Source: an uncultured Bacteroidota bacterium
GTDB lineage: Bacteria > Bacteroidota > Bacteroidia > Chitinophagales > Chitinophagaceae
DNA: 64,000 bases
Assembly: GCA_903929425.1 (NCBI GenBank)
Contig: CAIYUO010000105.1
Coordinates: 1 to 64,000 of the forward strand
Reading direction: 5' to 3'
Below are positions 63,005 through 64,000 of the stretch, one piece after another (the stretch's first letter is position 1; every line of letters starts with the position of its first letter). The position numbers and the translations under genes were made by a program. The notes beneath the pieces are model-generated. The model made no database searches, was not told the origin of the DNA, and was given only the letters and a program-made list of their open reading frames with translations.

Positions 63005-64000
63005 AAAAAATGCGATATACATTATTTCAAGCATTTTGCTTTGTTTGATTATAATAGCTTCCATTCAATGGGGTGCTGTAAACATAACAAATAAGCAAAT
63101 GGTGGAAGCTGTTCAACATTTTTTTCAGGGAAAAACACCTTCATCAATATATGAAGGTGTTTTTTTACAAATAAGATTACCTAGAGTTATTTTATGTATG
63201 TTTTCGGGTGCCATTTTAGCTGTATCAGGCGTTTTCATGCAAGGCTTATTTAGAAATCCATTAGTAGAACCTGGCATAATCGGCACTAGTGCTGGTGCAG
63301 CTTTTGGAGCTTCCATTGTTTTTGTATTAGCAGCTTATATCCCAATTGAATGGAAATCATTAATAGGACCTTTGCTGGTCCCTTTATTTGCTTTTACGGG
63401 TGCCCTTGTTGCTACCTATATAGTATATGCAATTTCAAAAAGTCAACAAAAAACAAATGTCTTGTCTATTTTATTAGTAGGTCTTGCTATAAATTCAATG
63501 GGTTTAAGTGGTATGGGCTTCATGACTTATATCGCCAGAGATCCACAAGCAAGAAGTATTAATTTTTGGAACTTAGGTACTTTTTCTGGTGCCAATTGGC
63601 AGCAAGTTTTAATTGTGTTTTCACTTCTTATAATAGTTATTCTATCTATTTTTAAGTTTATAAAACCATTAAATGCATTATTACTTGGAGAGGATGAGGC
63701 ATTGTATTTAGGCATTAACATAAAAAAATTTAGAAGAAAAATATTATTAATAAACACCCTAATGGTAGCCATCGTTACTTCTTTTGTGGGAGTCATTGGT
63801 TTTGTTGGTTTGATTGTTCCTCATATTGTAAGACAATTTGTAGGTAGTGATCATAAAAAATTATTGCCTGCCTCCATGATCATTGGCGCCTCAGTTTTAT
63901 TGATGGCTGATTTAGTTGCTAGGTTATTATTAGCGCCTTCAGAAATCCCTATTGGTATCATTACCTCATTAGTGGGTGCTCCTATTTTTATTTTATTATT
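62994..64000 (+). CDS. hmuU: FecCD-type haem ABC permease (HmuU-like), partial
   Basis: The inner-membrane permease of the same importer, open to the window end (335 codons plus two bases); most or all of the usual 330-350 residues are seen. About ten membrane helices. Family blocks: RLPRVILCMFSGAILAVSG near residue 61, MQGLFRNPLVEPGIIGTSAG near residues 83-102, NLGTFSGANWQQVL near residue 198, and GVIGFVGLIVPHIVR near residue 266. The latter two patterns match HmuU more than BtuC. Start ATG 62994 overlaps the hmuT stop, typical of coupled importers. The HmuV ATPase probably follows outside the window. Confidence 0.85.
   Translation, partial: MLNKKNAIYIISSILLCLIIIASIQWGAVNITNKQMVEAVQHFFQGKTPSSIYEGVFLQIRLPRVILCMFSGAILAVSGVFMQGLFRNPLVEPGIIGTSAGAAFGASIVFVLAAYIPIEWKSLIGPLLVPLFAFTGALVATYIVYAISKSQQKTNVLSILLVGLAINSMGLSGMGFMTYIARDPQARSINFWNLGTFSGANWQQVLIVFSLLIIVILSIFKFIKPLNALLLGEDEALYLGINIKKFRRKILLINTLMVAIVTSFVGVIGFVGLIVPHIVRQFVGSDHKKLLPASMIIGASVLLMADLVARLLLAPSEIPIGIITSLVGAPIFILL

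Overview
This AT-rich window comes from a member of the Bacteroidota, most likely the Chitinophagia/Chitinophagaceae side. The evidence is a complete gldKLMN type IX secretion core, Bacteroidota-restricted families (DUF4271, DUF4783, a haem-binding CxxCH domain protein), a cobalamin riboswitch in front of a TonB-dependent receptor, and Bacteroidota-type -7 promoter boxes (TAnnTTTG) before many genes. Most of the window is a dense housekeeping chromosome. I see no phage, transposon, CRISPR array, rRNA or tRNA gene.

Layout. 1-2.6 kb: a truncated flippase-like membrane protein, ruvC, a HIT hydrolase and greA. 2.6-5.5 kb: a 2-hydroxyacid dehydrogenase, ksgA and divergent pdxA. 5.5-8.7 kb: a four-gene minus-strand operon of ABC-2 ATPase, permease, LolA-like protein and a TPR-like secreted protein; the LolA-like gene has a T9 frameshift in its signal peptide. 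8.7-13 kb: atpB-E-F-H-A with no atpG. 13-18.5 kb: an MsbA-like exporter, rel/spoT and purA. 18.6-27.3 kb: an acidic small protein, an MltD-like transglycosylase with an internal 27-bp repeat, gatA, tatA, rplS, rny, zapA, a coiled-coil partner and pheT. 27.5-40.8 kb: dnaB, rsmE, a GNAT-like protein, dnaX, a SUI1 protein, a DUF4783 protein, gpmI, a haem-binding domain protein, engB, an ABC exporter, a DUF2721 protein and uvrC. 40.8-45.3 kb: gldKLMN. 45.4-51.6 kb: a DUF255/thioredoxin-like protein, a HemD-like protein, a DUF4271 protein, hemW and gpsA. 51.6-56 kb: a TolC/adaptor efflux pair and an APC permease. 56-64 kb: a nutrient-uptake region with a cobalamin riboswitch and BtuB-like receptor, MarC, then a small anchored protein, a second TonB receptor, a HmuT-like haem-binding lipoprotein and a HmuU-like permease cut by the window end.

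How the parts fit. The last 8 kb look like cobalamin plus haem acquisition. The haem assignment rests on HmuT-like sequence with the conserved axial tyrosine context. The T9SS genes form one operon whose terminator lies inside the 3' end of the convergent uvrC gene.

I did not find a clearly new multi-gene system. The most interesting signals are regulatory or structural: an attenuator-like hairpin in the greA leader; a terminator-like hairpin between atpE and atpF; a 14-bp-arm palindrome holding two opposed promoters between uvrC and a DUF2721 gene; a palindromic operator candidate over the efflux promoter; recurrent -7 boxes touching start codons, which implies leaderless mRNAs; a homopolymer switch in a LolA-like signal peptide; and a GldK without the lipobox cysteine.
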